Positions 1 through 10,100 of a stretch of 35,543 nucleotides of DNA are shown piece by piece (position 1 is the stretch's first letter; each line of letters starts with the position of its first letter). Location: contig JACRFB010000052.1 in the NCBI GenBank assembly GCA_016218045.1, positions 144,481-180,023 of the forward strand, given 5' to 3'. Source of the stretch: Ignavibacteriota bacterium. GTDB taxonomy: Bacteria; Bacteroidota; Ignavibacteria; SZUA-365. The notes beneath the pieces are model-generated. The model had not been told where the DNA came from, ran no database searches, and worked only from the letters and a program-made list of their open reading frames with translations. A program made the translations under genes and the position numbers.

Positions 1-2
1 GC

Positions 3-581
3 ATTCTGATCAACGACAGCCGTTACGGCGGCGGCGGCATTTACCAACTCTACACCACCACATACACGATCGAGAAAAACAAGGGCCAGGAATGGCAGCG
101 CGACTACGTGTATGTGCACGAGTTCGGACACAGCTTCGGCGGACTCGGCGACGAGTATTATTCCTCGTCCACCGGCTACAACGAATTTTATCCCGAGGGT
201 GTGGAACCGTGGGAGCCGAATGTCACACGCCTCCTGCAGGCACCCGCTGTGAAATGGAGCGCCATGGCCAGCAAGGACCTCGCGCTTCCGACGGACTGGG
301 GCAAATCCGCCTACGACAGCATCGGCACGCAGCTCTCGCGCCTGGACCGCCTTGCCGAGGATTATTATTCCAAGCGCGATCCGCTCAAGAAGAAACAGGA
401 AGCGATATTGACCAATGCCGCCCTGCGCGGAAAGGTCGGCGCCTTCGAGGGTGCCGGGTACGTTTCGACGGGCATGTACAGGCCGTCGCTCGACTGCCGT
501 ATGTTTTCGTTGAGTCTTGTTGATTTTGATCCGGTGTGCCGCGCGGCGATCGAACAGCAGATCGACTTCTACGCGAAATAG
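3..581 (+). CDS. Peptidase M64 family metallopeptidase (C-terminal part, truncated by window edge)
   Basis: The frame is open from base 3, so the true start lies outside the window. The product is the C-terminal catalytic part of an M64 (IgA-peptidase-like) zinc metallopeptidase. The family hallmarks are visible: a RYGGGGIYQLYTT stretch at the left edge, then HEFGHSFGGLGDEYY near bases 117-161, which is an HExxHxxGxxD metzincin-like zinc site (two His plus Asp, Glu as general base). Further on come EPWEPNVT, KWSAM, a GAFEGAGY segment and a YRPSLDCRMF segment, all typical of the family's C-terminal half, which ends close to the stop as here. No T9SS tail follows the catalytic domain. Substrate unknown; M64 enzymes are usually exported. 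The gene converges on the M49 peptidase gene, with a shared terminator between them. Confidence 0.88.
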   Translation: MLINDSRYGGGGIYQLYTTTYTIEKNKGQEWQRDYVYVHEFGHSFGGLGDEYYSSSTGYNEFYPEGVEPWEPNVTRLLQAPAVKWSAMASKDLALPTDWGKSAYDSIGTQLSRLDRLAEDYYSKRDPLKKKQEAILTNAALRGKVGAFEGAGYVSTGMYRPSLDCRMFSLSLVDFDPVCRAAIEQQIDFYAK

Positions 582-612
582 AGAACCGGCCCGTTCTCGA
601 TTCCCCAATACA

Positions 613-642
613 AAAAGGGGTGGGATTGCTCCCACCCCTTTT
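613..642. terminator. Bidirectional intrinsic terminator between convergent genes
   Basis: A 13-bp perfect stem (613-625 with 630-642) closes a TTGC loop. The arms begin with AAAA and end with TTTT, so either strand reads as a GC-rich hairpin followed by a U-run. It sits 31 bp after the M64 stop and 15 bp after the M49 stop on the other strand, exactly where both converging transcripts would end. Confidence 0.9.
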
Positions 643-657
643 CTACGTCCTGCTGGA

Positions 658-2328
658 TCAGAAGGTGAATGTCACATCGAGATCGCGCGGCACACCTTGT
701 AATTTGGCCAGAGACACGCGCACATGATCGGGCACCTTGCCGTACGTGTCGAGCAACACCCCCGCCCCGGCATAGTCGCCCTCGGCCTGGACGGTCAGAA
801 TCTTCCGCGCGAATTCACCGAGCGTGTCGAGGAAGCCCTCGATTTTCACAACAACATACCCGTCGGCATCGATCGAGACCGCGCCCTTCTCGACGAGGAA
901 ATTAAGCTGCATGATGTTCGATTTTCCATGCGCCTCCTCGGCACCGAAGCGCACCGAGCGGTACAGCCCGGCCACATAGGTCACGATCGACTTCCGCAAT
1001 TGCTCCTCGGTGATCTTCTTCTCCGCAAGCAACACGCGGTTGTTGTAGAGTCCGAGCAAATCGGCCTTGCACTCTTCTATGGCGGAGTAGCGTTCCTTGA
1101 GCGCGCGGCGCACGCTCAGCTTGTCGTCGCCGAACACATAGCCACGCCCGAGCGTGTGCGACACTTCGTGCAGCGTGACAAAACTCGTGAAGGCCGCACG
1201 GTCCACATAGGCGCGCTGATCGGGCCGCAGAAGTTTTTCGGCGATGGGCACAAGGATCTTGTCGAACTTCGCCTCGATGAGATTTTTGTACATCTGCTTT
1301 TTACCACCCTTGACCTGTGTCACACGCGGATCGTTGGGCAGCGACGCCGCAATGGTCTTGACACCCTTCATAAAATCGCCGCCGAAGAACACGACGTTGA
1401 CAACTTCGAGCACATTGCCCGATCCGGCCGTCGCACGAATGTACTTCGGATCCATGGGCAGGGCCTTTTCGAACGCGTCGATATGCCCTGTGAACATCTG
1501 CAATTCCCGTGTGCCGGCCGGATCCTTCACCACCACGGCACATTCGTAGGCGGTCTTGTAATTAAAGAGCGCGTCCTCATAATTCTCGATCGGGCCTATG
1601 ACCACATCGACGTTGTTCTCTTTCAAATCCATCCAGGCCATGTCGCTTGCGAAATAATCGTCCGTGAGCAGTGCTACCGCGCGCAGGCGCAGGTACTTGC
1701 GCAGCGAGGGATTGTCGGCCAGCGTTGCGGCCTTTTCGAGCAGGGCCGCGATGCGCGGCACCTCGGGATAGGCCTTTGCAAACGGCACGGCACGGAAGCC
1801 CGTCCCGTCGCGTTCCACCACGGTGTACTGACCTTCGAGTTCCTCCTTGCGTCCGGGATTCTTCGTGCTAAAGTCCTCGAATTCCTCCTTGCTCATGTCC
1901 TGCGGATAATACGCGGCCACGGGAGGCTTGGTCGCGGGACCGGTGCCGACAAAACGCGCACCGTCGTAGATACGGTCGTACGGTCCGTAATTGATGCGCA
2001 CATACTTCGAGAGGTCGGCCGCCGCGGGACCCGCCGCGCCGAGCGAATCGCGCAGGGCGATGGCATCGGGCGAGGTCTGGCGCCAGAACACCTCGTCGAC
2101 GAGAGTCCCTGCTTCCACGAGAGTGCGCACAAGCGCTCGCTCGCGCTCGGTCAGAAATGAAAGGTCCGTCGCGAGACTCACGGGTGCATACTCCGCGAGG
2201 CGCTCGGCGACCGAGGGCGTGGCGCCGTGCATGTCGGTGGTCTCCTGTGTGCGGGAATTCTGTCTGCCGCAGGAGGCGAGCAGAACGGTGAGCAGTAAAG
2301 TTGCTGGAAGAAGGAAGCGGGAGCGCAT
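658..2328 (-). CDS. Dipeptidyl-peptidase III-like (M49) metallopeptidase, lipoprotein
   Basis: A 556-residue predicted lipoprotein: the signal peptide ends in LASC, with lipidation expected on Cys20. The zinc site is H387-E-V-S-H391, followed by EECKAD at 418-423, whose second Glu (E419) matches the third zinc ligand of the dipeptidyl-peptidase III EECRAE motif. Classical DPP III has a six-residue HExxGH motif; the five-residue HExxH seen here is the variant known from bacterial DPP III (Caldithrix abyssi) and the plant Nudix-fused homologue. The length suits the shorter bacterial branch. It probably trims dipeptides from peptides at the membrane surface, though activity is inferred. It is transcribed divergently from the sugar-transport operon. 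The ATG at 2328 is preceded by a weak AGGAC-type site and gives a textbook lipoprotein signal. Confidence 0.8.
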   Translation of the reverse strand: MRSRFLLPATLLLTVLLASCGRQNSRTQETTDMHGATPSVAERLAEYAPVSLATDLSFLTERERALVRTLVEAGTLVDEVFWRQTSPDAIALRDSLGAAGPAAADLSKYVRINYGPYDRIYDGARFVGTGPATKPPVAAYYPQDMSKEEFEDFSTKNPGRKEELEGQYTVVERDGTGFRAVPFAKAYPEVPRIAALLEKAATLADNPSLRKYLRLRAVALLTDDYFASDMAWMDLKENNVDVVIGPIENYEDALFNYKTAYECAVVVKDPAGTRELQMFTGHIDAFEKALPMDPKYIRATAGSGNVLEVVNVVFFGGDFMKGVKTIAASLPNDPRVTQVKGGKKQMYKNLIEAKFDKILVPIAEKLLRPDQRAYVDRAAFTSFVTLHEVSHTLGRGYVFGDDKLSVRRALKERYSAIEECKADLLGLYNNRVLLAEKKITEEQLRKSIVTYVAGLYRSVRFGAEEAHGKSNIMQLNFLVEKGAVSIDADGYVVVKIEGFLDTLGEFARKILTVQAEGDYAGAGVLLDTYGKVPDHVRVSLAKLQGVPRDLDVTFTF

Positions 2329-2501
2329 GAAGGACGTCCTGTCTGTTGCGGAAGAGTGAAATGTACGGCGGCACGGATCGAAGGAAAAAAGACATACAGC
2401 TCCGTTACATCCAGAACCATGCCATTGCTTCCATGAAACGCGGAATCACAGTCACACGATTGGCTTTGTCTTTGAGGCGCCGAAGGTCTACTTTTTCGGG
2501 A

Positions 2502-4835
2502 ATGAACAGACTGCTCCCGCGCACCCGTCTCACTCTGCTGCTCGTCCTGCTGCTGCCCGCGGCCGTTTCCGCGCAGGTCACGCTGCACCTGTGGCATCAG
2601 ATGCGTCCGGACGCGCGCGAGGTGCTCAAGCAGCGTATCGCGGTGTTCGAACGCCTGCATCCGGGAATACGTGTCGCGCAGTTGTACAAGGAGAACGAGG
2701 AACTGCGCGTCGGCTTCCAGGCCGCGGCGGCTTTTACCGGCGGCGGACCGGAACTCGTGTACGGACCCAGCGACTTTGTGGGCGCCTTTGAATCGATGCG
2801 CATTGTCAAGCCGCTTGAAGCGCTGTTCCCGCCCGCCTTCTTCGCGCGCTTCGATACAAAGGCGCTCACACGCTACAACGGCCATATCTATCAGATCGGT
2901 GATGAGATCGGGAATCATCTCGCCCTGATCTGGAACAAACGTCTGTTCCGCGAAGCCGGTTTGAACCGCGCCCCTGAGACCTTCGACGAGCTTATCCGTT
3001 TCGGAAAACTGCTCACACGCGATAACAATGGCGACGGCGTCATCGACCAGTACGGCCTGGTGTGGAATTACACCGAACCGTTCTTCTTCATTCCCTTCTA
3101 CACATCCTTCGGTGGCTGGGTGCTCGATGAAAACCGCAGGCCGACACTCGACAACGAGGCGTCGGTGCGGGCCTTCGAATTTGTGAAGGCGATGCGCGAC
3201 GAGCATCACATCATCCCGAAGGAGTGTGATTACGAGATCGCCGACAGCAAGTTTACCGACCAACGCGCGGCGATGATCATCAACGGATCGTGGTCCTGGG
3301 GCAAGTACATGGAGGCGCTGGGCGCGGATTTCGGCATCGCGATGATACCGCGCAACACAGCCACAGGGCTCTGGGCAGCGCCGATCGTGTCGAGCAAGGG
3401 CTACTTCGTGAACGTGTATCTCGAGGGCGAACGTCTCGACGCCGCGCGGCTCTTCCTCGAATTCATGCTGTCGGACGAATCGCAGCGCATTTTCTCGACG
3501 CGGCTCAAGACCATACCCTCGTCGATCGCGGTGCAGAACTCGTCCGCCGTATTCGCCGATCCTGTCATCGCCGTCTCGATGGAGCAGGCGCGGGTCGGCC
3601 TGCCCATGCCGCTGGTGCCAGAGATGCGCGCGGTGTGGGACGCGATGCGTCCGCCGTACCAGAATCTGCTCGGAGGAAACATCGATGCAGCCGAGGCCGC
3701 GCGCGAGCAGCAGCGGCTGGCCGTGCAAAAAATCCGCGAGTTGAACGAGGGCGCTTCCGATGGCAGCGAGGATGCGTCTGGCGCCGCGGTCACCATCGTC
3801 TACCTCATCGGCGCGCTGCTCGCCATAGCCGCGCTGTTCGGGCTCGTGCGCAATTTCCTGATCCCGCTGCTGCGTCATCCCGACCGGCTCGAGACACGGA
3901 ACGCGCGATTCGCAGTGTTTATGATTCTGCCCGCCGCCATACTCATGTTCGGTGTGGTCATCTATCCCTTCTTCTACAACCTCGTCATCTCGCTCTCGAA
4001 CATGAGCATGCTGACGGTGAACGACTGGCGCATCATCGGATTCGATCAATACGGGAAGGTGTTCGGCATCGACCGTTTCGCCGAGGAACTTGCGCGTCCG
4101 TCGGGCACGCTGTGGACCGCGGCGGGACAGATGTTCTCGACCGAATTCTATGGCGTATTTCTGAAGACGGTGATATGGACCTTTGTGAACGTGACGTTTC
4201 ACGTGGTCATCGGCGTGTTTCTCGCACTGCTGCTGAACCGCGCGCTGCCGGGCAAATCCATCTTCCGCATCCTGCTCATTCTGCCCTGGGCCGTGCCGCA
4301 GTACATCACGGCGCTGACCTGGCGCGGCATGTTCAACACCGACAGCGGCGCAGTCAATGCGATATTAAAGACCGTATTTTCCGTATCTCCTCTGCCCTGG
4401 CTAACGGACGAGTCGCTCGCGTTTGCGGCGGCCATCATCACCAACATCTGGCTGGGCTTCCCGTTCATGATGCTCATCGCGCTGGGCGGACTGCAGTCCA
4501 TTCCACAGGAACTGTACGAGGCCGCCGACATCGACGGCGCGAGTCCGTGGCAGAAATTCCGCAACGTGACCGCCCCCTTGTTGAAGCCCGTCATGATTCC
4601 CGCCATCACATTGGGCATCGTGTGGACGTTCAACAACATCAATGTCGTCTGGCTCGTATCGAACGGGGGCCAGCCCGCGGATCAGACGCACATCCTGGTG
4701 AGCTACGTGTACCGCGCGGCGTTCAACCTCTACCGCTATGGCTACGCGGCGGCGTTCAGCTTCATCATTTTCCTCATCCTCGCGGCATGGAGCATCCTCT
4801 TCATGCGCCGCACCGCCACCGACAGCGCCGCATAG
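2502..4835 (+). CDS. ABC sugar transporter: solute-binding protein fused to MalF-type permease
   Basis: One 777-residue open frame carries two proteins that are normally separate. Residues 1-25 are a signal peptide ending AVSA-Q. Residues 26 to about 420 are a family 1 extracellular solute-binding domain (LWHQMRP, ELVYGPSD, DNNGDGVIDQYG). A membrane helix at about 428-450 follows, then an Arg-rich linker, then a six-helix MalF-type permease domain with the EAA loop near residues 673-690 (EAADIDGASPWQKF). The topology is consistent: binding domain in the periplasm, the extra helix bringing the chain inward, the basic linker in the cytoplasm, then the permease. The frame is open further upstream, to 2346; ATG 2502 was chosen because the signal peptide begins there, although its ribosome site is poor. 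It leads an operon with a MalG-type permease and a MalK-type ATPase, so it belongs to the CUT1 (oligosaccharide) class. Confidence 0.87.
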   Translation: MNRLLPRTRLTLLLVLLLPAAVSAQVTLHLWHQMRPDAREVLKQRIAVFERLHPGIRVAQLYKENEELRVGFQAAAAFTGGGPELVYGPSDFVGAFESMRIVKPLEALFPPAFFARFDTKALTRYNGHIYQIGDEIGNHLALIWNKRLFREAGLNRAPETFDELIRFGKLLTRDNNGDGVIDQYGLVWNYTEPFFFIPFYTSFGGWVLDENRRPTLDNEASVRAFEFVKAMRDEHHIIPKECDYEIADSKFTDQRAAMIINGSWSWGKYMEALGADFGIAMIPRNTATGLWAAPIVSSKGYFVNVYLEGERLDAARLFLEFMLSDESQRIFSTRLKTIPSSIAVQNSSAVFADPVIAVSMEQARVGLPMPLVPEMRAVWDAMRPPYQNLLGGNIDAAEAAREQQRLAVQKIRELNEGASDGSEDASGAAVTIVYLIGALLAIAALFGLVRNFLIPLLRHPDRLETRNARFAVFMILPAAILMFGVVIYPFFYNLVISLSNMSMLTVNDWRIIGFDQYGKVFGIDRFAEELARPSGTLWTAAGQMFSTEFYGVFLKTVIWTFVNVTFHVVIGVFLALLLNRALPGKSIFRILLILPWAVPQYITALTWRGMFNTDSGAVNAILKTVFSVSPLPWLTDESLAFAAAIITNIWLGFPFMMLIALGGLQSIPQELYEAADIDGASPWQKFRNVTAPLLKPVMIPAITLGIVWTFNNINVVWLVSNGGQPADQTHILVSYVYRAAFNLYRYGYAAAFSFIIFLILAAWSILFMRRTATDSAA

Positions 4836-4868
4836 GCGCGACACCAGGAGACCGGAGAAAGCAGGCAC

Positions 4869-5714
4869 ATGGCACGCGGCACAAAAACACACAGGGCATG
4901 GACGCTCGTTGGAGTGTATGCGATACTCACCGTCTTCACGGCGGCATCGGTGTACCCGATACTGCAGGTGTTCAGCATATCGCTGCGGCCGCAAGCCACG
5001 CTGCTCAGCGACTCGCTCGCCATCATCCCCGACGGCGCGACCTGGGACAATTACATCGCGCTTTTCCGCGATCAGCCCTTTTTGCACTGGGTGTGGAATT
5101 CCCTCGTGGTCACCATCGCCGTAATGGTCGTGGGTGTCGCGCTGGCCTCGACCGCGGGGTATGCCTTTTCCCGGTACCGCTTTCCGGGCAAAAAGGCCGG
5201 CCTCCTGAGCCTGCTCATCACGCAGATGTTCCCCGCCACCATGCTGCTGCTGCCGCTCTTTATCATGATGGCGAAACTGAATCTGACAAACACGTTTCTG
5301 GGGTTGATCGTCATTTACTCCTCCACGGCGCTTCCGTTCTGCGTATGGCAGATGAAGGGCTTCTACGACACAATCCCCTTGAGTCTAGAAGAAGCGGCGC
5401 GCATCGACGGGCTCGGACGCTTCGCCTCATTCTACCGCATCATTCTCCCGTTGGCCGCGCCGGCGCTGGTGATCACCGCGCTGTTCTCGTTCATGTCGGC
5501 ATGGACGGAGTACATCGTGGCGGCGCAGGTCCTGTACTACGACGAGATGTTCACGCTGCCGATCGGTCTCAAAAGTTTTCAATCGAACATGAGCACCGAG
5601 TGGGGTCTGTACGCCGCAAGTGCCCTGCTCGTCAGCATCCCCGCGATGGTGCTGTTCCTGCTTCTGAGCCGCTGGCTGATATCGGGTCTCACGCTCGGAA
5701 GCGTCAAGGGCTAA
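4869..5714 (+). CDS. ABC sugar transporter permease, MalG type
   Basis: A 281-residue inner-membrane permease with about six helices. The N-terminal helix (residues 10-35) is followed by the typical periplasmic segment WDNYIALFRDQPFLHWVWNS. The EAA loop that contacts the ATPase reads EEAARIDGLGRFASFYRIIL, and the following IILPLAAPAL is the usual continuation. It would form a heterodimer with the MalF-type half fused to the binding protein just upstream. The gap between the two genes is 33 bp. A GGAG-type site lies slightly far from the ATG. The length is normal for MalG/UgpE-like subunits. Confidence 0.92.
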   Translation: MARGTKTHRAWTLVGVYAILTVFTAASVYPILQVFSISLRPQATLLSDSLAIIPDGATWDNYIALFRDQPFLHWVWNSLVVTIAVMVVGVALASTAGYAFSRYRFPGKKAGLLSLLITQMFPATMLLLPLFIMMAKLNLTNTFLGLIVIYSSTALPFCVWQMKGFYDTIPLSLEEAARIDGLGRFASFYRIILPLAAPALVITALFSFMSAWTEYIVAAQVLYYDEMFTLPIGLKSFQSNMSTEWGLYAASALLVSIPAMVLFLLLSRWLISGLTLGSVKG

Positions 5715-5790
5715 GCACGAGACGCGAGCATTCAACAGAACGTTTCACTGCACCGAACGGATCACACCTACTTCTCCATAACCCCGCGAC

Positions 5791-6021
5791 ATGACACTCA
5801 ACACACTTCGGATCTTCGCATACACCACGTCGATCGTGCTCCTCATCGCGGGAGAGATCGCCCTGTGGTTCCTGTTCCGGGAATCGAATCTGCGCCTGTA
5901 CCTGATGGCGGGATACCCGCTGCTTGTGTTTTTCTTTCTCGGCATGAAACTCATGCTCGTGAAAACGCTCGGCCGGCACGCGCCGCCCGCCTCCTCATCC
6001 ACTCCCTCGACGGAAGAATGA
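5791..6021 (+). CDS. Small two-helix membrane protein in the sugar ABC operon
   Basis: A 76-residue protein of unknown function with two predicted membrane helices (about 8-29 and 36-57), a short charged loop between them and a Pro/Ser-rich tail ending in EE. It lies between the MalG-type permease (76 bp upstream) and the ATPase gene; its TGA overlaps the ATG at 6018 (ATGA), which suggests translational coupling. I do not recognise the family. Its place among transporter genes suggests an accessory or assembly role, but that is only inference. No clear ribosome-binding site precedes it; what supports it as a gene is the membrane pattern and the tight junction with the ATPase gene. Confidence 0.6.
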   Translation: MTLNTLRIFAYTTSIVLLIAGEIALWFLFRESNLRLYLMAGYPLLVFFFLGMKLMLVKTLGRHAPPASSSTPSTEE

Positions 6022-6023
6022 CC

Positions 6024-7118
6024 ATGGCATCGGTACGATTGACGAACGTCACAAAACGATTCGAGAACAGCAAGGCCGCGACGATTGAAGGTCTGCACCT
6101 CGAAGTGCAGGACGGCGAGTTCATGGTGCTCGTCGGACCGTCGGGCTGCGGCAAGTCCACCACGCTGCGCATGGTGGCCGGACTCGAGGAGGCGACCGCG
6201 GGCGAGATTTACATCGGCGACCGTCTCGTGAACGACGTGGCTCCGAAGGACCGCGACATCGCGATGGTGTTCCAGAATTACGCGTTGTATCCGCACATGA
6301 CCGTGCGCGAGAACCTGGCTTTCGGCCTCACACTGCGCAAGTACCCGAAAGCCGACATCGCGGCGCGGGTGGACGAAACCGCCGCGCTGCTCGAGATCGG
6401 TGAATTGCTGGATCGCAAGCCGAAGGCGCTTTCGGGCGGCCAGCGGCAGCGTGTGGCCCTCGGCCGCGCCATCGTGCGAAAGCCCAACGTGTTCCTGTTC
6501 GACGAGCCGCTCTCGAATCTCGACGCAAAACTCCGCGTGCAGATGCGTACCGAAATAAAAAAACTGCATCTGCGTCTGGGAACGACTATGATATACGTCA
6601 CCCACGACCAGGTTGAGGCCATGACCATGGGCGACCGCATCACCGTCATGAAGGCGGGATTGATCCATCAGGTCGATACCCCGCTCAACGTATATCACCG
6701 TCCCGCCGACCTCTTTGTGGCGGGGTTCATCGGGAATCCCGCGATGAACGTGCTGTCGGGTGCGCTCGATGCCGAGGCGCATGTGCTGTCGGGCGCGGGT
6801 TTCTCCATCACGCTTCCCGAGGCGCATGCCGCGATGCTGCGCGCGCTTGCAGGCCGGAAAATCGTGCTGGGTATACGTCCAGAGAACGTGCATTTCAACG
6901 AGATCCCCTGCGAGTTGCCTGCGGCGATCGAGCTTGTTCATGAAGTGTCGGAGCTGCTCGGCAATGAAGTGTACGCATATCTGAAGGCCGGGACCGAGGC
7001 CGTGACGGCGCGCGCCGCAGCGATGCCGTCGCTGGGTCTCGGCGAGAAAACACGCGCGTGGCTCGATCTCGCGAAGGCGCATTACTTCGACGCGGAAACA
7101 GAGAAAAGGATCGGATAA
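6024..7118 (+). CDS. ABC transporter ATP-binding protein, MalK/UgpC type
   Basis: A 364-residue ATPase that energises the upstream permease pair. Walker A is GPSGCGKST (38-46), the Q-loop lies in QNYALYPHM, the signature is LSGGQ (136-140), Walker B is VFLFDEP (D160, E161) and the switch His is H194 (YVTHDQ). The C-terminal 120 residues form the TOBE regulatory domain typical of CUT1 ATPases, including GIRPENVHF. Two in-frame ATGs compete: 6018, overlapping the previous stop, and 6024. I chose 6024 because GGAAG at 6012-6016 is correctly spaced for it and the protein then begins [13 protein letters not shown], as in most MalK proteins. The sugar cannot be told from the ATPase, but the next gene points to alpha-glucans. 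Confidence 0.93.
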   Translation: MASVRLTNVTKRFENSKAATIEGLHLEVQDGEFMVLVGPSGCGKSTTLRMVAGLEEATAGEIYIGDRLVNDVAPKDRDIAMVFQNYALYPHMTVRENLAFGLTLRKYPKADIAARVDETAALLEIGELLDRKPKALSGGQRQRVALGRAIVRKPNVFLFDEPLSNLDAKLRVQMRTEIKKLHLRLGTTMIYVTHDQVEAMTMGDRITVMKAGLIHQVDTPLNVYHRPADLFVAGFIGNPAMNVLSGALDAEAHVLSGAGFSITLPEAHAAMLRALAGRKIVLGIRPENVHFNEIPCELPAAIELVHEVSELLGNEVYAYLKAGTEAVTARAAAMPSLGLGEKTRAWLDLAKAHYFDAETEKRIG

Positions 7119-7172
7119 TCCGTTACTCCGCGCCGACGCACCTGCGCCGGCCGGTCAAATCAGGAGCGCCGC

Positions 7173-10100
7173 ATGCGACGGTTCATTGGCCTGCAGGCCC
7201 TCGTCCCCATTCTCATCACCATCGCCGTGGCCGGCGCCTCCGCGCAGCGGCCGCTCCGCCTCACACTTCCGCCCGGCGGACCCGAGCGTGTGTTCACCAT
7301 CACGAACGCGCGCGACGCCTTTTACGCTGTAGTCGCCAACGGAGAAAATTCGAGCGGCTTTCACGGCATCACGCGCGCAAAGCGCAAGGTGTTCGAGAAT
7401 CACTGGATCGCGCTCGATGGCCGCCTCCTCGACAGGCGCAACGCGGAAGTGACGGTCGAACCCGACCGCTGCGTGCGCCGGTATCCGGAGAGCGGCACTG
7501 AAGAGGTGCTGCGATTCTGCGACTCCCTGTGCCTGCTCGTCGTGAGCATCACCACACGGCATGCGGGATCCGTCACCGTTGTGCCGTCGTGGTCCGCCGC
7601 CTTTGCTGCGGCCACACACGCCACGAGCGGCGCGCGACTGTTGCTGCGCGGCGAGGAGATCGCCTCCTGCGCCACAGTCTTTCTCAGCGGCGCTCCGCAC
7701 AGGGGCTCGTGGGAACCGGTGGATCACGGACTCACGGACCAGATACCCGCAGCGACACGGGGCCACATGCCCGCGATGTACCGTATCGATAAGCTGCCCG
7801 CAGGCGCGCGCATAACATTCGCGGCGCAGATACACGATGCCAATTCAGCACCCGACGATGCACGTTCGCTCGATCCCGTGCCCGCGCGTTCCGCAGACTG
7901 TCTTGCGCGGGTATGGAACATGCAGCATGAACGATTCTCCTCCGCTTACGACGGCAGTGAAACCCTGAGTCGGCGCGGCGCCCAGGGCTGGCAGGGCGCG
8001 GAGGGCTGGATACGCGCGGCGATGAGTTCACTCCTGCTGCGCGGCGGCGTACCCGCGGTGTGGGCGGGGCTGCCGTGGTTCGACGAGGAATGGGGACGCG
8101 ACACCTTCCTGGCACTGCCCGGCGCGGTGCTGGGAGCGGGAGATCACGACGCGGCTAAAAGGATCCTTTCATCTTTTATTCGCTGGCAAAACACCAGTGC
8201 CGCGGATCCGAATTTCGGCCGCATACCCAACCGGATACAGCCGGGCAATGTGATCTACAACACCGCCGACGGCACTCCCCTCTTTGTGCGCCAGGCCTGG
8301 AGCTACCTCGAACAATCCGGCGACACGCCCTTCGCCTCCGTCCTGCTCCCCGCCGTCGATCGCGCCATCGAGGGCGTGTTGCGGCATCACAGTGATTCAC
8401 TCGGCTTTCTGACGCACGCCGATGCCGACACGTGGATGGATGCCGTAGGTCCGCGCGGCCCGTGGTCTCCGCGCGGCAACCGCGCGGTCGAGATACAGGC
8501 GCTGTGGATCGACCAGCTCGAAAGCTCCGCACGTATCGCACTGCTAACGGGCGACACAACCCGTGCCGAGAAATGGCGCGCACGTCGCGCGCGTATCGTC
8601 ACAGAGTTTCTACGGCATTTCACCGATCCCGCGACAGGAACACTTGTCGATCATCTCAATTCGGACGGCAGCCGCGACACTCAGCTCCGGCCCAACGTCC
8701 TGCTCGCTCTCACGCTGCCGCGTTGGTCCATCATTCCCGATTCCACCGCCGCGCGCACGTTGGACCGCATCATCACCTCCTGCGTCTACAGCTACGGCGT
8801 CGCGTCTCTGGCGCAGTCCGATTCACGTTTCCATCCCTGGCACGTGTACCCTGCCGGATATCCCAAGGACGCGGCGTATCATAATGGCACCATATGGACG
8901 TGGTTGACCGGGCCTGCCGTCACCGCCCTTGTACGCAGCGGCAAGGCCGATGCCGCATGGAAGCTGACCGCCGCTCTCGAGGTACTCGCGCGCGATCAGG
9001 GCGCGATAGGGACCCTGCCCGAATGTACTGATGCGTTGACTCGCGGCAACAACATCGCGCCGCGCTGGTCCGGCACCTTCAACCAGGCGTGGAGTACCGC
9101 CGAGTACCTGCGCAATCTGCGCGAGGACTACTGCGGCGTGTCGGTCAACGCTTTGGAACACATCCCGGAAGTGAGCATCCATCCGCAACTGCCGTCCGCT
9201 CTCATCGGCGCGAACACCGTGTGCCGCGTTGGTGCGCACAACGTGCACATCGCACTATCAGCCCCATCGATCGACACCTTGCGGATTCACTGCAGACTCG
9301 CAACCGCGGGGCGGGTCAGGATCCGCTGCGCTCCGCCTTGGGCTGGTGATTCGCGCGCCGACACCGTCGTCACCATCGATGGACCCTCCACCGCGCAGTT
9401 CGAATTCCACGCGCCGCCGGGATATCGTGCCAGCGCAATACAAGACGTGCCATGGTGTATCCCGCGACTCGATTCCACACTCGCAAGCATCAGACCGCCG
9501 GCCTGGCCCATCATCAGTCCTGAGCGCGCTCTGAAGAAAAATCGTGCGGCATCCGTGCTATTCGAAGCGAGTGATCCGGCTGGTGACGATGCAGGAGTGG
9601 AGGGCACGTACACGTATCCGCGCGCCGCTGTATTTCCGAAGGGCATTTTCGATCTGCGATCCGTGCGCATCAGCGCTGACGAGACCGATGTGTATTTCCG
9701 TCTCACGTTCTCGGCTCTGTCGCAGCCTGGCTGGCATCCCGAGTACGGTTTTCAATTGACCATGGTCGCGATCGGCATCGATCAGAGCGCCGATCGATCG
9801 CGGCAGACGCGGAGCATGCGCTCAAACTCGCGCTATACACTTCCGCCTGGCGCGGGCTGCGACAAAATCGTTCTGGTCGGCGGCGGTGTGGAAGTGCGCA
9901 GCGCCGACGACCGCCTCCTCGGGGCCTTTGTGCCGACAGAACCGGCGCATGCCTTCGGCAGCGTGCGCGACGCCTCGATAGAATTCGCGATACCCCGATC
10001 CATACTCGGCCAGCCGCACCCGGAATGGCAGTACCACATACTTGTCGGTGCGCAGGACGACCACGGCGGCGCGGGCATCGGCGAATTCCGTGATGTTCTC

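Noticed and set aside
724-2160. A 478-codon plus-strand frame opposite the M49 peptidase
   Set aside because: Shadow of the peptidase gene; the minus-strand product has the zinc motifs and a lipobox.
2178-4202. A 674-codon minus-strand open frame across the binding protein
   Set aside because: It is antisense to a protein with clear domains, has no recognisable motif and a His/Arg/Glu-rich composition typical of shadow frames in G+C-rich DNA.
3290-5794. An 834-codon plus-strand frame overlapping both permease genes
   Set aside because: Out of frame with EAA-loop permeases; composition is Arg/His/Gly-rich without domains.
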